Positions 13,601 to 18,155 of a stretch of 24,540 bases of DNA are shown here, piece by piece. A program made the translations under genes and the position numbers. Below the pieces are notes generated by a model. That model saw only the letters and a program-made list of their open reading frames with translations. It made no database searches and was not told where the DNA came from. Position 1 is the first letter of the stretch, and each line of letters opens with the position of its first letter. Origin of the DNA: Stramenopiles sp. TOSAG23-6 (taxonomy: Eukaryota; Sar); assembly GCA_900128565.1 (NCBI GenBank), contig LT636003.1:1-24540 (forward strand), given 5' to 3'.

Positions 13601-15857
13601 TTTATTATTTCAACTACAGTCTTGGGATAAGCAAGCCAATAAAGAACTTAATCCAAGTAATAGAAATGATAGAAACATGAATAAACGTCGAAACTTGGCT
13701 GATGTAGCATTTGTTGGTGCTGGATTCTCATCTTCTTTGTCAAAAAAAATAAAACATGGATTAGAAAGTTCAATGTGGATGTCACTACTGCCAATTCATG
13801 CAAAAATTACTACTCTAGTCTCAGTTGCATTACGCAATAACTCAGAGGATATGATACAATCTTTTGTACATTCCGATTTAGCTGGGCATTTTACAGGAGC
13901 CCTTCTTGCAATTCACAGACTATTGGACGGTTCTTCAAAAAAAACACATAAATATGATCTCCAAGGTTATCCGATTTTGTCCGCGACAACGACAGCTCTT
14001 GTAGATTTATGGTCAGGAATCCTGCATGCTGGAAATATATCTGTTCCTTCAGGAGAATTATTAGGAAACAGAATCGTTGAGTGTGGTGCTGTTTCTATTA
14101 TTATAGATGATATGCTTCCTGACCTACGGTCATATTTACTTCATTCAGATGAACCAATGTTAAATCCAAAGTTAAGGAATAAAAACAAAGGAAAGAAGAA
14201 AAATCGAAGTGCTTGGAAAAAAGGCGCGCGGAACAAATATAGTCCAGTCGCAATTCAAAGTAAATCTGCTTCAAATCCAAGTACTTCCGTATGTTTTCTT
14301 GATTCTCCATCACCGGCTGCTTTTCCTATTAGAAGCTTTTCGTTACAACTTATTGAAGAGATCGCAACAACAGTAGCAACAGGAGGTCGACGCCCACCAC
14401 TTGCTGTTGCACCTGTAGTAAAATCTCTTGTCGCACATCTGCACCATGGTGATGTAATAATTGTTGAATGCGAGCGTCTCACCCAACTTGCTGCTGAGAA
14501 AAAGGCTCAAGAAAATACAGGAAATCTTGAAGATACTACAAAATCTGATTGTTTGGAAATGTCCGTAGCAAGGTTTTTACAAGCGATTATATCAACCGGT
14601 GATCAAAGTATAGAATCAAAGCTGTTATCAAATGGAATTGATGCACCCATTGAAGCTTTTGATTTGAATATATGTTTTCCTGGTCATTTAACTCTAGTTG
14701 AAAATGCATGGCGCCAATGGATTCGCATTAAAAGGGTCTCATTTGACTTGGTCCCTTTAAAAGATTATAAACACAACCAGTCTCCAAATACATCTATTGA
14801 ATATACAAAATCAAGTTATTCACCAAAAATAGAAAATAATATCAAAAATATTATTGAAAATGACCTTGAAAATAATCTTGAACATAATGTAGAAAAACTG
14901 CAAACACTACATTATCCTGGGATGGATCCATTACCTGAAAATAATAATGACAATAAAACTGATTTCGAAAAAGAGACTGAAGCTCAGAAACGACGACTAA
15001 ATATAACTTCATCTCATACCAATGAAAAAATGGATTCTCCAGAGATTAAAATTGTCAAGGATACTACTTCTGAAAGTAATGATGCCGATATCAAGATAAA
15101 CATCAATGATACAATTGATGAAAACAAATCTAAGAATATAAAGAATGAAGTTTCTCGGATGGAAGATTTTCTATCAGAGTTAGGTGATGATATCATTGGA
15201 GTTAAGGAAGTATTTGATGCCCAAGTAGAGTCTTTTGGCAGCAAAAACCAGCGAATATTATGGTCCTCCGTTCCAGCTGTTTTGAGAAAATTACAAAAAA
15301 TACCAGATGTGGATACAATGAAGAAGGTAAAGAGTGCAAGTTCAGACACCATTAATTTGTATAATGCTAGGGAGAAGAGTACAAAAAAGAAATACAAAAT
15401 TAAAGATAACACAGAGTTATCTATTGACTTTTATCAATTTTTAGAAATTTTAGCAAAAAGTGAAAGTATTGGGGATTATTCAGAAAAAGTTAGAATATCA
15501 GAGTTAAAGGCCGATGAACGGGCAATTCCTAAGAAAACACAGAAATTTAAAAGTGTAACATCCAATAAATTTGAAGGCGGAGTTGGTACAACAGGAGGTG
15601 GGCGATTTGGCCAAGATGAGGATGATGAGATTGAAATGGATGCATATGATATAGACATTATTCAAATTGATCGGAAAAGCCAAAAGAAAAAGCGAAGAAA
15701 ACGCAAGTCAATTGAAGAAGGTAAAAATGCAGATGGATCATCATCTAATTCATCATCTAATTCGGATTCAAGTGACAGTGGAGAAAATTATAAAAATGGA
15801 CGGAAACACAGTTCAAGAAAATTAAAATCTAAAGGTAGAAATACTGATGTAAAATAA
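3..15857 (+). CDS. Giant multidomain scaffold-like protein (Tudor-like/RS, PUB, EF-hand, WD40, AP2, pseudokinase), 5' partial
   Basis: One open frame runs from the left edge to a TAA at 15855-15857, with no intron. The first in-window ATG-like start is really a TTG (42), and the frame is open upstream and already inside a Tudor-like unit (YEDGDSERRVKRNLIRSL), so the true start lies outside the window. Order of parts by nucleotide: Tudor-like units with Arg/Ser tracts (3-1620); a weak EF-hand-like helical region (1650-1950); two PUB-like domains (about 2965-3500); EF-hands (about 4197-4255, 4509-4544, 4617-4652); two more PUB-like domains (about 4800-5400); a coiled coil (about 5690-5800); another EF-hand (6558-6593); beta-propeller-like sequence (about 7000-7760); one more Tudor-like unit (about 7870-7980); EF-hand-like helices (about 8080-8250); a WD40 blade plus AP2 (8598-9019); a degenerate kinase C-lobe (11031-11787); helical repeat-like sequence (11800-14750); and a Lys/Glu/Ser-rich tail. 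PUB domains are known p97/Cdc48 C-terminus binders and Tudor domains bind methylated ligands; a calcium-responsive scaffold is inference. I do not recognise a named orthologue. Confidence 0.93.
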   Translation, partial: YEDGDSERRVKRNLIRSLEEKNVENHVGNGRDDLEQKQLYALDKFYRDKDIHPRIGKAKSVLKKFKGRLEKLYSGLVSKYGSAPSILLDTPRNISKQNHIFHKGDKVEADFEGRGRYFKGKIKMKHSDGTYDVAYDDGERERRVRAALIRSLDERAMYSREKKQRQSRSSSRSSFGKKSKSRSRSRSNSRSRARRRSSSRSRSRSISKGEQSLRNGDLVSANYLEKGKYFNGKIVMVHNNDTYDIRYNDGDFERRVHRRDIKLRSKRRNHSRESRKKNRRRRSLSESRSRSRSSRSNSRSRSRGRKRWRSKTYSSSRSRSRRSRSRSFSRSRSRSHSRRSRSRSHSRRSRSRSRSVNSQKSTKSNTSNSTTSSLRSQSSFKENIEIGMFAQVREYNRRGRWLEAKITRVRYDDTFDVEYTKTRRSERKVDRSRIKIRERSLSNDSRKSKSSDSQELSDSSERLNKFRMFEKVKIYLDRRDRRVVKPNSRNAKKFNGTIVKLNSDGTFDVSIRIQKKTKSTGKIKWKKTIKSHIRKQYIKKDLKSKELRRPLTLKDLKRRLGSDMIRDYQALFEKYSSSKKGREVKMTTTALQKIFILAGVPEKWAFDRAYHWTSSFSEISENDKKKKTKHEIKLVDFIHAIRYLEDPLMKGKLFQRLQRKTNVSMELEPDNWHNEQWALSIGEVTLKAIESAFVLHSIIKKSTLSKRGKEKKLNSNTKELKDSTDSLSKRNDKKYMKKKKEYNNVATASSDSDQDEHLPVKLRLPVRRLLNVLLLVAPNDDRLTSRRIKEYASYTGVSFEKDVLAISECAKAFHYLCLDATLFGVTIGALRNSPRRSNTHPGFVEPHVKNALPPLSTLAAHIFAEHGLRGIAKNPAATVRQLSVGRPQPQVDALMRLLTEFQTLDPEKLGEIPISHVGTILNAMGWDPRPLRSQISIFNTQISAMGSSLFSLPEFVSAFGFLLEKEGGDGFTVASAFAFLRVQQMPRDVTIAANTALTYINNILKQPKNESLYVINSRNAAFVDRIGKFEGGIALMNAIGFRGVTDSEGNPCMQFYTRDMNSSTMRELKAKKDRILTEMAVGDGAESIADVVRVVRETHSADEVREAVETLIEYVNNVLQNPSSSSALSVSSRSPLFQQRIGRLRGGDLLMGACGFYLIPEKKPPVYILRGAGMSQSIEKQMSDTNDKSLEINEEDEKNDTNPIIPVVNKSKDAEFRFPSLKLYMRRFLGLQKVRLQQELNQLRIEARSKSKSKPTKPLLRSTYSFIVESAQKKVFCAASETYDVKPEWGEKKKTDHQTKVQNKFKKIFQHLEKKTSGKQSNDKSKTSMQGKPENRKHVEEKHNNESKEDRTDKQSEKNAGIPLGCVSCDVWKETIEQVCRRHKSTILKNEETNSLSAYLDTNGNGYIVIKQFLNFIFSYNPSNEIAPDIDKKKNINDGIIYNSEIRELGAKDPKYKKSVVFSNNNNKNQDSQGSDDDLQWVATNPVQKQQLEMIRKAFLCIDLNNDGIISQDDLKQSFQQRGIASSPDAIALWIRDRDLSGDGTVTFDEFVASFGGLLMPTLDGGEVKPKETQNISDLKSNDYYEIVSVVQYIFSTVRLTNSLAATARATETVLSWIDRILLAPKVKKYWSTSSSDPTFVRAFAGLNRGILLLRGVGFVPEQNKTVWALSDVPSGEAIESWDDEPPATVMERLRRIRQELRLRLKFINQPDVADMSLSVAVASLGSDADDSSVIQWLSVCEFAHEMLIRILHDKSDKAFRIEMNSPKFKKAIGKSDGGMNLLIALGFREGFEGELIYDLPREIAHARKVEFDAGIGALRKRAKLASARMLERLQKEKTNDVTKQKKVSKKKKSKDIGTPMPTIENSLTKKTKLTEKKNKKVVDIDSKKSLKKDKEILRLRDEVQRLQTQLHRTLLPREIAVLNRLPPRKRSAFIKEATAAGLDIGLDLTDMTDTKSGKPKTGKSAKSKASNASRQGMGKMSFSVEIVSEILDEIIYSVAVAGEDRIWHRAAQHAFEYRQVPRSIFSSFSIFDTRLEHTSGTTKDFPSTVTALPGSGKIIITHSKHLHRQSVDSSSVLVLDEGVHAIVQVRRHFNSLQDLNNAQRHQNDNKICGVVGRQLSCAILKDPQLMPHPAVSILQQKLIQNTSKKFTWNEIAKLMFPSNEDIQDEKRTTFSFFRGVFESYDIDKDGRLNLEEVCSLCRELDGREPSAEALKSLKFLPEQRGKYNENITNLRDQSSDTVDFLSLFQWRISNTNATSGDNIAYLLESHLYDIFKSCDTKVVTEHEVVNRSTFLHTAREDKNLLRIFSMVPKAEDILTVLAKDRDLHMKWLQVRHSINLALGTGNNIFLRQPLTLQVECSANESCTCVRETVVSDFNCEIICLMTDGTVQMWDGFSNRKKRSFRVLGGVFSRTKLARQESIAEVNTELQSLPHIKVLSCERATGVIAINSVFFNGVIRFFDTQTGEMLSGIRPRVPGTEEGSLGIVQNVQPILFKHNVALCSVEKSSILFVVSADDGTLLAELQGHGGINFTPVFCYVPDVGHVVSGGTGGGDFSLRIWNLSGELFWRISSRKRRRLRESGIDWNERKLLQDAMEIIVNEFVDTRNTNSPMEKDESINASRIGTIISENETCGSGVCIKYDDGEVDTGVWYDRLLNPSTHENIDTPILGDKVLVIPNQPRQQFMGRLLSEIDTLGTGGATRTGLRDLLINRLGLPLTDEHITELFDCLETQTSEGHINYSDMLHLAQSYYGGAYLRCRGRVGDSEIFGHLKKRVVAAMKPRGVTPSLLWKTFQSNDIDNITVLSIKIFCRLLHTETELKLSDAEQECILARYGRYKDSVVCYGEFCDSLDNFAKPLLLPFKRAVTGHTAAITAIAFLPVAGLIASASYDGSVRLWDPITRQQRLTLPPHVIQTIPHSESIPQSRFIGVSWDQKSNSWRATLKTRRGDHRGETKKRWWKELKSGNVRPQNHIGVYKSEIEAARAYDDAARHHHGQYALTNFNEDGALPVVEWTSLQAYDECMRIVEPSKGKVCTDLAVFAVSTAKTTTGIVTSAKIKRIAHAIDMDNDDTSVRGYLYLYEDGRLLVTEVPPKHRFDSTYITSPPIANTSVQLQDKANVAIRRVFYITIPSSSLKSISTVQDLRNMLLEANVVHRSLEEIKQVLVSPKVHIVAFFKENDGPSQTIPAIELDSLSNVCKQDAPVGALEFLTGIFMINNTKGIQRCTSWAVGRTTLKSAACEVDIPQTKEIIDSSKASFQHYWQAQLGLARAQLLFRRKLKSQQSIEKWKLYQEIASQFHAVSAAEGQASDSNYRSIFQRALRAPTHSNVEATAIDAAKYLFNAVSLGCTIVRKGDILRALKTQQGSICEAIAVGDKLFSNIIPSSLSIQDFCQIAQKSLFKLLSASEILSLLRQHRNVFVTAQNGGANVASVVDTSVHALGQTGTLFDEDAFCLLLRDTSPLKVLSDNVQEVDICTKTWGEVKEITKFNGDKEPLSPLENYARSILSNTLSSKLSLIADAFGAPIRTTCDQVVQMVLQDASLETVDLQQNINSNEFPDQEVTDDFIGDGLFYYYVATERIIPERCSMNIDRCGYEAWGWTSLEGEDKGTVATHACLVQVDPNKRSLTGMSQEKSLHEILSGCTTIVPRLFTNANPMPHNENEFSSRFVAKHQQSLGPISHRLLMERFHGFEPLRSVLPLPIPAHVDTLKLWGRQILLAMQSFHEKDVAMGRGSLNPDTLLVSPDGLRLVLSSLSAAADATAVSDSAIHAQSNEMKNIVENEAMPIPAQFCALDVAFFGCLLVEILSGASPPIALKLSDSALQLAFGAESNVSDDSSEILVALRMAAQAVAPTQMLLSKGRSIVCATSLPPASDLTPLIDPNSKTWRPAERLPSSVSGVLHIIALCLQQDWKNRPSIKTLLSHPFFKANKQNIKVCATTIAPHMHFAAGRAALQWARSYIVSPMQALLERHRLYEKIGNVSGWVYLVEKLTAVLVDGNAHLVHELIVNDNILETTTSVALQYYGSKWSQTVGPGSGAGFILGEQNSSLGERIIRRAAHMLKQLFNSMQQDTTCVSPLAPHVGRMLHCAILLFTGDLRIGTFHSGETSLLWDPFIVECVRPVMEDIITSEGSGNNSLKPLCDLITMSSMDRPWIKSKLLLKENLGGISETSNLMFRQDYLGRLLLLSSLLSQATSLDVDSRSRTSAITRITQMLTESFTAVSNTNTLGNKNKTKNASKREEFRCKTSSGFANGGSVALLFVQTKVTHKLLPLMNIQDSQCRRQLFLLMKCATTPTIRSFCTPEQSHPWDILADEFCTRSYLTCIYTRLASNEAESVQNTRLLWKILDNMATRGGRYTRFWQNSGILQLLVQSLHPQPREMSQVSKVVVPLAEGVLRNIKRNESPTFLKNFSLFFTEYLQNEDTCTKKEDSSESEKYLVSIPDCCSSIAEIEKYLKDIHFNGGTIEEILRVSTDLSFVLLSWVENPKIHGGSDEMVLLEQIFCIFRSKFDQYWEDIENSTNENHINLSTQLIDSILNLLFQLQSWDKQANKELNPSNRNDRNMNKRRNLADVAFVGAGFSSSLSKKIKHGLESSMWMSLLPIHAKITTLVSVALRNNSEDMIQSFVHSDLAGHFTGALLAIHRLLDGSSKKTHKYDLQGYPILSATTTALVDLWSGILHAGNISVPSGELLGNRIVECGAVSIIIDDMLPDLRSYLLHSDEPMLNPKLRNKNKGKKKNRSAWKKGARNKYSPVAIQSKSASNPSTSVCFLDSPSPAAFPIRSFSLQLIEEIATTVATGGRRPPLAVAPVVKSLVAHLHHGDVIIVECERLTQLAAEKKAQENTGNLEDTTKSDCLEMSVARFLQAIISTGDQSIESKLLSNGIDAPIEAFDLNICFPGHLTLVENAWRQWIRIKRVSFDLVPLKDYKHNQSPNTSIEYTKSSYSPKIENNIKNIIENDLENNLEHNVEKLQTLHYPGMDPLPENNNDNKTDFEKETEAQKRRLNITSSHTNEKMDSPEIKIVKDTTSESNDADIKININDTIDENKSKNIKNEVSRMEDFLSELGDDIIGVKEVFDAQVESFGSKNQRILWSSVPAVLRKLQKIPDVDTMKKVKSASSDTINLYNAREKSTKKKYKIKDNTELSIDFYQFLEILAKSESIGDYSEKVRISELKADERAIPKKTQKFKSVTSNKFEGGVGTTGGGRFGQDEDDEIEMDAYDIDIIQIDRKSQKKKRRKRKSIEEGKNADGSSSNSSSNSDSSDSGENYKNGRKHSSRKLKSKGRNTDVK
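2965..5400 (+). other. Four PUB-like domains with interposed EF-hands (within the giant CDS)
   Basis: Four blocks share the PUB fold pattern: an N-terminal helix of the A-x-x-T-[L/V]-x-x-[Y/W]-[I/V] type, a short loop, F-x-x-x-I-G-[K/R]-x-x-G-G, then L-[L/M]-x-[A/G]-x-G-F. They lie at about 2965-3140, 3310-3500, 4800-4990 and 5210-5400. The clearest are the first (ends GGIALMNAIGF) and the fourth (ends GGMNLLIALGF). Between copies two and three sit an EF-hand-like loop (DTNGNGYIVIKQF, about 4200) and an EF-hand pair. The second loop of the pair, DLSGDGTVTFDE, has all canonical calcium ligands; the first has Asp instead of Glu at position 12. PUB domains in PNGase and RNF31 bind the p97 tail. 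Four in one chain is unusual. Confidence 0.7.
8598..9019 (+). other. WD40 blade followed by an AP2/ERF-like DNA-binding domain (within the giant CDS)
   Basis: A textbook WD40 blade (GHTAAITAIAFLP ... SASYDGSVRLWDP, 8605-8700) is followed about 70 nt later by an AP2-type domain (8775-9019). The AP2 landmarks are FIGVSWDQKSNSWRATL at the first strands, then HIGVYKSEIEAARAYDDAAR in the amphipathic helix and a closing ALTNF. A basic insert (RRGDHRGETKKRWWKELK) lengthens the hairpin. AP2 domains bind DNA in plant ERFs, apicomplexan ApiAP2 proteins and many HNH/integrase mobile proteins. Here there is no nuclease partner, and the domain sits in the middle of a propeller-like region. Confidence 0.8.
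11031..11787 (+). other. Degenerate protein-kinase C-lobe (pseudokinase-like, within the giant CDS)
   Basis: The segment keeps the C-lobe skeleton: a helix E-like stretch (LKLWGRQILLAMQSFHEKDV), then GSLNPDTLLVSPDGLRLVLSSL where the catalytic loop and DFG region should be, an F-helix-like stretch (ALDVAFFGCLLVEILSG), and a closing WKNRPSIKTLLSHPFFK typical of the last kinase helix. The HRD aspartate is missing (MGRGSLNPD at the expected place) and there is no DFG. No clear glycine loop or VAIK lysine is visible upstream. The layout recalls BEACH-linked or SCY1-like pseudokinases with helical repeats behind. Catalysis is unlikely; a folding or docking role is inference. Confidence 0.6.
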
Positions 15858-16146
15858 TTTCGAAATGATATGAGAATCTTTGAGGCATTAATATAGTATA
15901 AGAAATTGAAAAATTAATAAATTTTGGATTTCATCATTTATATTCTTTTTAGTTTTTAATATATTTTGTATCGTGAACATAAAAAACATATTAAAATTTG
16001 TACTGTTACCCGGTACCCACAATGAAAAAAATAACTCATAATAATAATTGTATCGGTGGAGAATTGAACCCAGTACAAAAAGTACAAAAAGTACAAAAAT
16101 ATTAAGAATGAAAAACATGACATTGTTAAAGGTTTACTCAAAGAAA

Positions 16147-16179
16147 GATAGAATCGAACTATTATCCAATTAACGATTT
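16147..16179 (-). pseudogene. Degenerate copy of the 3' half of tRNA-Sec
   Basis: This 33-nt segment matches 16199-16231 of the intact tRNA-Sec at 28 of 33 positions, offset by 52 bp. It covers the end of the acceptor strand, the T arm (18 of 18 identical at this end) and most of the variable arm. No anticodon or D arm follows, so it cannot be a functional tRNA. A partial tandem duplication or a retro-copied tRNA fragment would explain it. Confidence 0.6.
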
Positions 16180-16186
16180 AAAAAAA
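16180..16186 (-). terminator. Pol III T-run terminator of tRNA-Sec
   Basis: On the minus strand the tRNA 3' end is followed three bases later by a run of seven T (A run at 16180-16186 on plus). This is the standard RNA polymerase III termination signal and supports an active tRNA transcription unit. Confidence 0.7.
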
Positions 16187-16189
16187 TAA

Positions 16190-16276
16190 CGCGTTGAAGA
16201 TAGAATCGAACTATTACCCAGTTAAGGATCCACAGCTTTGAAGGCTGCGCCAAGAACCATCTTGGATCATCATCGC
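16190..16276 (-). tRNA. tRNA-Sec (anticodon UCA)
   Basis: Read on the minus strand, 87 nt fold into the eukaryotic selenocysteine tRNA shape. The acceptor strands are GCGATGATG (16276-16268) and CTTCAACGC (16199-16191), nine positions with one A-A mismatch and a T-T mismatch at position 8 that is also present in vertebrate tRNA-Sec; the discriminator base is G (16190). The D arm has a 6-bp stem, CCAAGA/TCTTGG, with a four-base loop (16265-16250). The anticodon arm has a 6-bp stem and loop CTTCAAA with anticodon TCA (16241-16239). A variable arm (ATCC/GGGT, one wobble) and a 4-bp T stem ATAG/CTAT with loop TTCGATT complete it. The 9+4 acceptor/T layout, long D stem, UCA anticodon and long variable arm together exclude ordinary tRNAs. 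It implies a selenoprotein-making organism. Confidence 0.93.
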
Positions 16277-16302
16277 CTCGCCAACACCGAAGAATGAGAC
16301 TG

Positions 16303-16307
16303 TTATA
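16303..16307 (-). promoter_or_regulatory. TATA-like element upstream of tRNA-Sec
   Basis: On the minus strand TATAA occupies -31 to -27 relative to the first tRNA base (16276). In animals tRNA-Sec genes are transcribed from external promoters with a TATA box near -30. The position matches, but a five-base AT motif in AT-rich DNA is weak evidence, and no upstream PSE can be recognised. Confidence 0.35.
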
Positions 16308-16529
16308 CGAACAGTGTACCTCAAACATGTGTGTGGTAGATCAACGGCAATAGCTCAATGTTTAACTACTGAGCCACGCAGAAAATCAGAATTATAAAAA
16401 AATGATTTTACATGAATTTTTCTTTTTGTGTACGAGGTACCGGGTAATGACTATATCCGTTGAAATGGCCGACCGTTTTTGCCGTTGTACTCTAGGTACC
16501 AAACTAGACTGGAAGGAATATTTTCAACA

Positions 16530-18016
16530 ATGCGTGTTATCTGGAATGCTCTACCAATTTTAGCAGTCCTTGCAATTACCAATGGAGAGGAAGATGTTAC
16601 CAATAGCCAAGAAGATGGTACTCTTCAACTCGAAGTAAAAGATATTGGTACTCTCACAGTTCCTGCTAATGTTGAGCCAGCTAATGCAGTTGAAAACTTT
16701 GCAGCTCAGGTAAGTTGTATTTTTCTTTAATATTTCCAACTTTTATTATATTTTATGTTTCGTTATCTTATATGTAGTAAACCCACAACGTATAACTCTA
16801 TATTACAGGCAACGGAATCAGGAATAGGTATGAACCTTGAAGCAATGGAGCAAATGCTGGACTATTTCTGCAGTAAACGCAGTTGCACCCGTAAGTTAGC
16901 TGGGCGACTTGAACTTACAATTGATGGTGTCGGCCGAGTTGTATGCGAAGCATGGGAGGAACCAGCAACAGTGGTTGAGAAATTTTCTGGAAAAGCATCA
17001 GCAGCTGGTCATGGCATCACAGAGCAAGCAATGAATCAAATGATGGACTTTTTCTGCCAACGAAAGTCATGTAATCGAAAGGTGACAGGTCCTTTAAAAC
17101 TAACAGTCAAAGGTTTGGGCAGTGTTGAATGTCAACCTTGGCAAGATCCTGCAGACGCAGTGGAGCAATTTGCTGGTGCTGCAGTTGCGGCTGGTTTACC
17201 AATATCTCAGGAAGGTATGGAAGATATGTTGCTTTGGTTTTGTCAGCGAAGAAAATGTTCACGTCGTCTGTCTGGGCCATTGTCACTAGAAGTGAAAGAT
17301 GTCGGAATTGTAAAGGTACAAGCTTGGGAAGATCCAATGACAGTTATTGAAGAATTTGCAACCAGAGCCGTAGAAGCAGGTCATGGTATAAACGATGAAA
17401 CTCTGCATAAAATGAAAGACTTTTTTTGTACACGAAAGCAGTGCATGCGGGAAGTTAATCCAAGGTTGGAGTTGAATGTTAAAGACGTTGGTAAACTTAT
17501 TGTTGCTCCTTGGCAACAACCAGCAGCGATGATAGAAGACTTCGCCGCACAAGCCGTTGCTGCTGGACATCCTATGTCGGAAGAAGCGATGTCACAAATG
17601 TATGAATATTTTTGTACTAAACGTCACTGCAACCGGGAATTATCAAAAAAGATGAGCTTGGAATTAAAAGATGTTGGCACGTACGTTTTTAAAATTGTTT
17701 TTTTTTTCGTAAGAAATTCCGTACCTAATGATTTTTTTTTAAATTNTTTTTTTTTTTTTTTTTTTTTTGAAGTAAATTTTGTACCTAATTAAAAATATCA
17801 AATGTAAAATATTTTTTCTTATACATTCTTGTGGTACTTCCATGGCAAGATCCTGCAGACTCCATCGAAGATTTTACATCTCAGGCCACCAATGCAGGAC
17901 ACAAGGTAGGTCCAACAGAAATGAGGAAAATGATGGAATATTTTTGTGCAAGGAGAAGTTGCCAACGATTGAGTCTCAATGCTCCACAAGCAGCAGCATT
18001 ACATAAAGAATTATGA
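16530..18016 (+). CDS. Secreted six-repeat CX4C protein (three exons)
   Basis: Exons 16530-16709, 16809-17680 and 17827-18016 join in frame to a 413-residue protein. Start: ATG at 16530 opens a signal peptide (residues 1 to about 19, core LPILAVLAI). The mature part is six repeats of about 61 residues, each [W/N]-x-x-P-x-x-x-[I/V]-E-x-F ... AGH ... M-x-x-[M]-x-x-[F/Y]-F-C-x4-C-x-R ... L-x-[L/V]-K-D-V-G. The CX4C cores are FCSKRSC, FCQRKSC, FCQRRKC, FCTRKQC, FCTKRHC and FCARRSC. Two units carry an extra Cys before the Trp. Exon 1-2 is joined by a normal GT-AG intron; exon 2-3 by a non-canonical one, and only that junction restores the fifth repeat's six-residue G-to-W spacing. I recognise no family; an extracellular or secretory-pathway location is inferred from the signal peptide. 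An AATAAA lies at 18121-18126. Confidence 0.85.
16710..16808 (+). other. Canonical GT-AG intron of the CX4C repeat gene (99 nt)
   Basis: The donor CAG|GTAAGT and acceptor TTACAG|GC are standard. The junction falls between codons (phase 0) and joins NFAAQ to ATESG, matching the FAAQAVAAG pattern of other repeats. It shows none of the blocks shared by the neighbouring non-canonical introns, so it is a useful in-gene control. Confidence 0.85.
17681..17826 (+). mobile_element. Non-canonical introner-like intron, copy C (146 nt)
   Basis: It begins GTACGTTTTT after GGCAC and ends TTATACAT before TCTTGTGG. The repeat periodicity of the protein fixes both ends: G-T-L-V-V-L-P-W results, with the six-residue spacing seen in all other repeats. 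There is no AG at the 3' end. It holds CGTACCTAATGATTTT, then a T-rich stretch of about 40 nt with one N, then a second TTTTGTACCTAATTAA block, so its middle appears duplicated or expanded. The 3' element AAATATTTTTT precedes the last nine bases. Unlike copies A and B, the boundary cannot slide, so GT...AT is unambiguous if the frame argument holds. Confidence 0.75.
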
Positions 18017-18155
18017 TCTTATGTAGAGTTATGCTTAGAAGGTATTTTCTTTTATTATTATACAGTACTATAGTCGAATCAAAGATGAAAATCTAATTTA
18101 TAATTTTGAATTATGATAAAAATAAAATAGTTGATACAAATTGATTATAAAATAT

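Larger units (their letters stand above)
15858..16189. other. Intergenic region 3' of the giant gene
   Basis: This AT-rich stretch of about 330 bp has no supported ORF. It holds three tandem copies of the 9-mer GTACAAAAA (16073-16099), the left arm of a 12-bp inverted repeat (16006-16017), a T-arm-like remnant near 16055-16072, and a degenerate copy of the 3' half of the neighbouring tRNA-Sec (16147-16179). The giant gene's 3' UTR presumably ends here; an AATAAA-like stretch lies near 15915. Confidence 0.5.
16006..16447. repeat. 12-bp inverted repeat flanking the tRNA-Sec locus
   Basis: TTACCCGGTACC at 16006-16017 recurs as its exact reverse complement GGTACCGGGTAA at 16436-16447. The interval of about 420 bp between the arms holds the tRNA-Sec gene and its partial copy. 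The sequences outside the arms do not show an obvious target-site duplication, so a transposon reading is only a possibility. A shared promoter element or chance are alternatives. Confidence 0.4.

Noticed and set aside
15014-15412. Minus-strand ORF of 132 codons opposite the giant gene
   Set aside because: It is antisense to a continuous coding frame and is rich in Ser, Phe and Leu as expected from the reverse of a Lys/Glu-rich tail. The same applies to the other antisense ORFs.
16290-16382. A second tRNA on the minus strand upstream of tRNA-Sec (A-box-like TGGCTCAGTAG, a GCTCA/TGAGC hairpin and a TTCG loop)
   Set aside because: No 5-bp anticodon stem with a seven-base loop and no matching acceptor strands can be formed. 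At most it is a degenerate tRNA-like relic.
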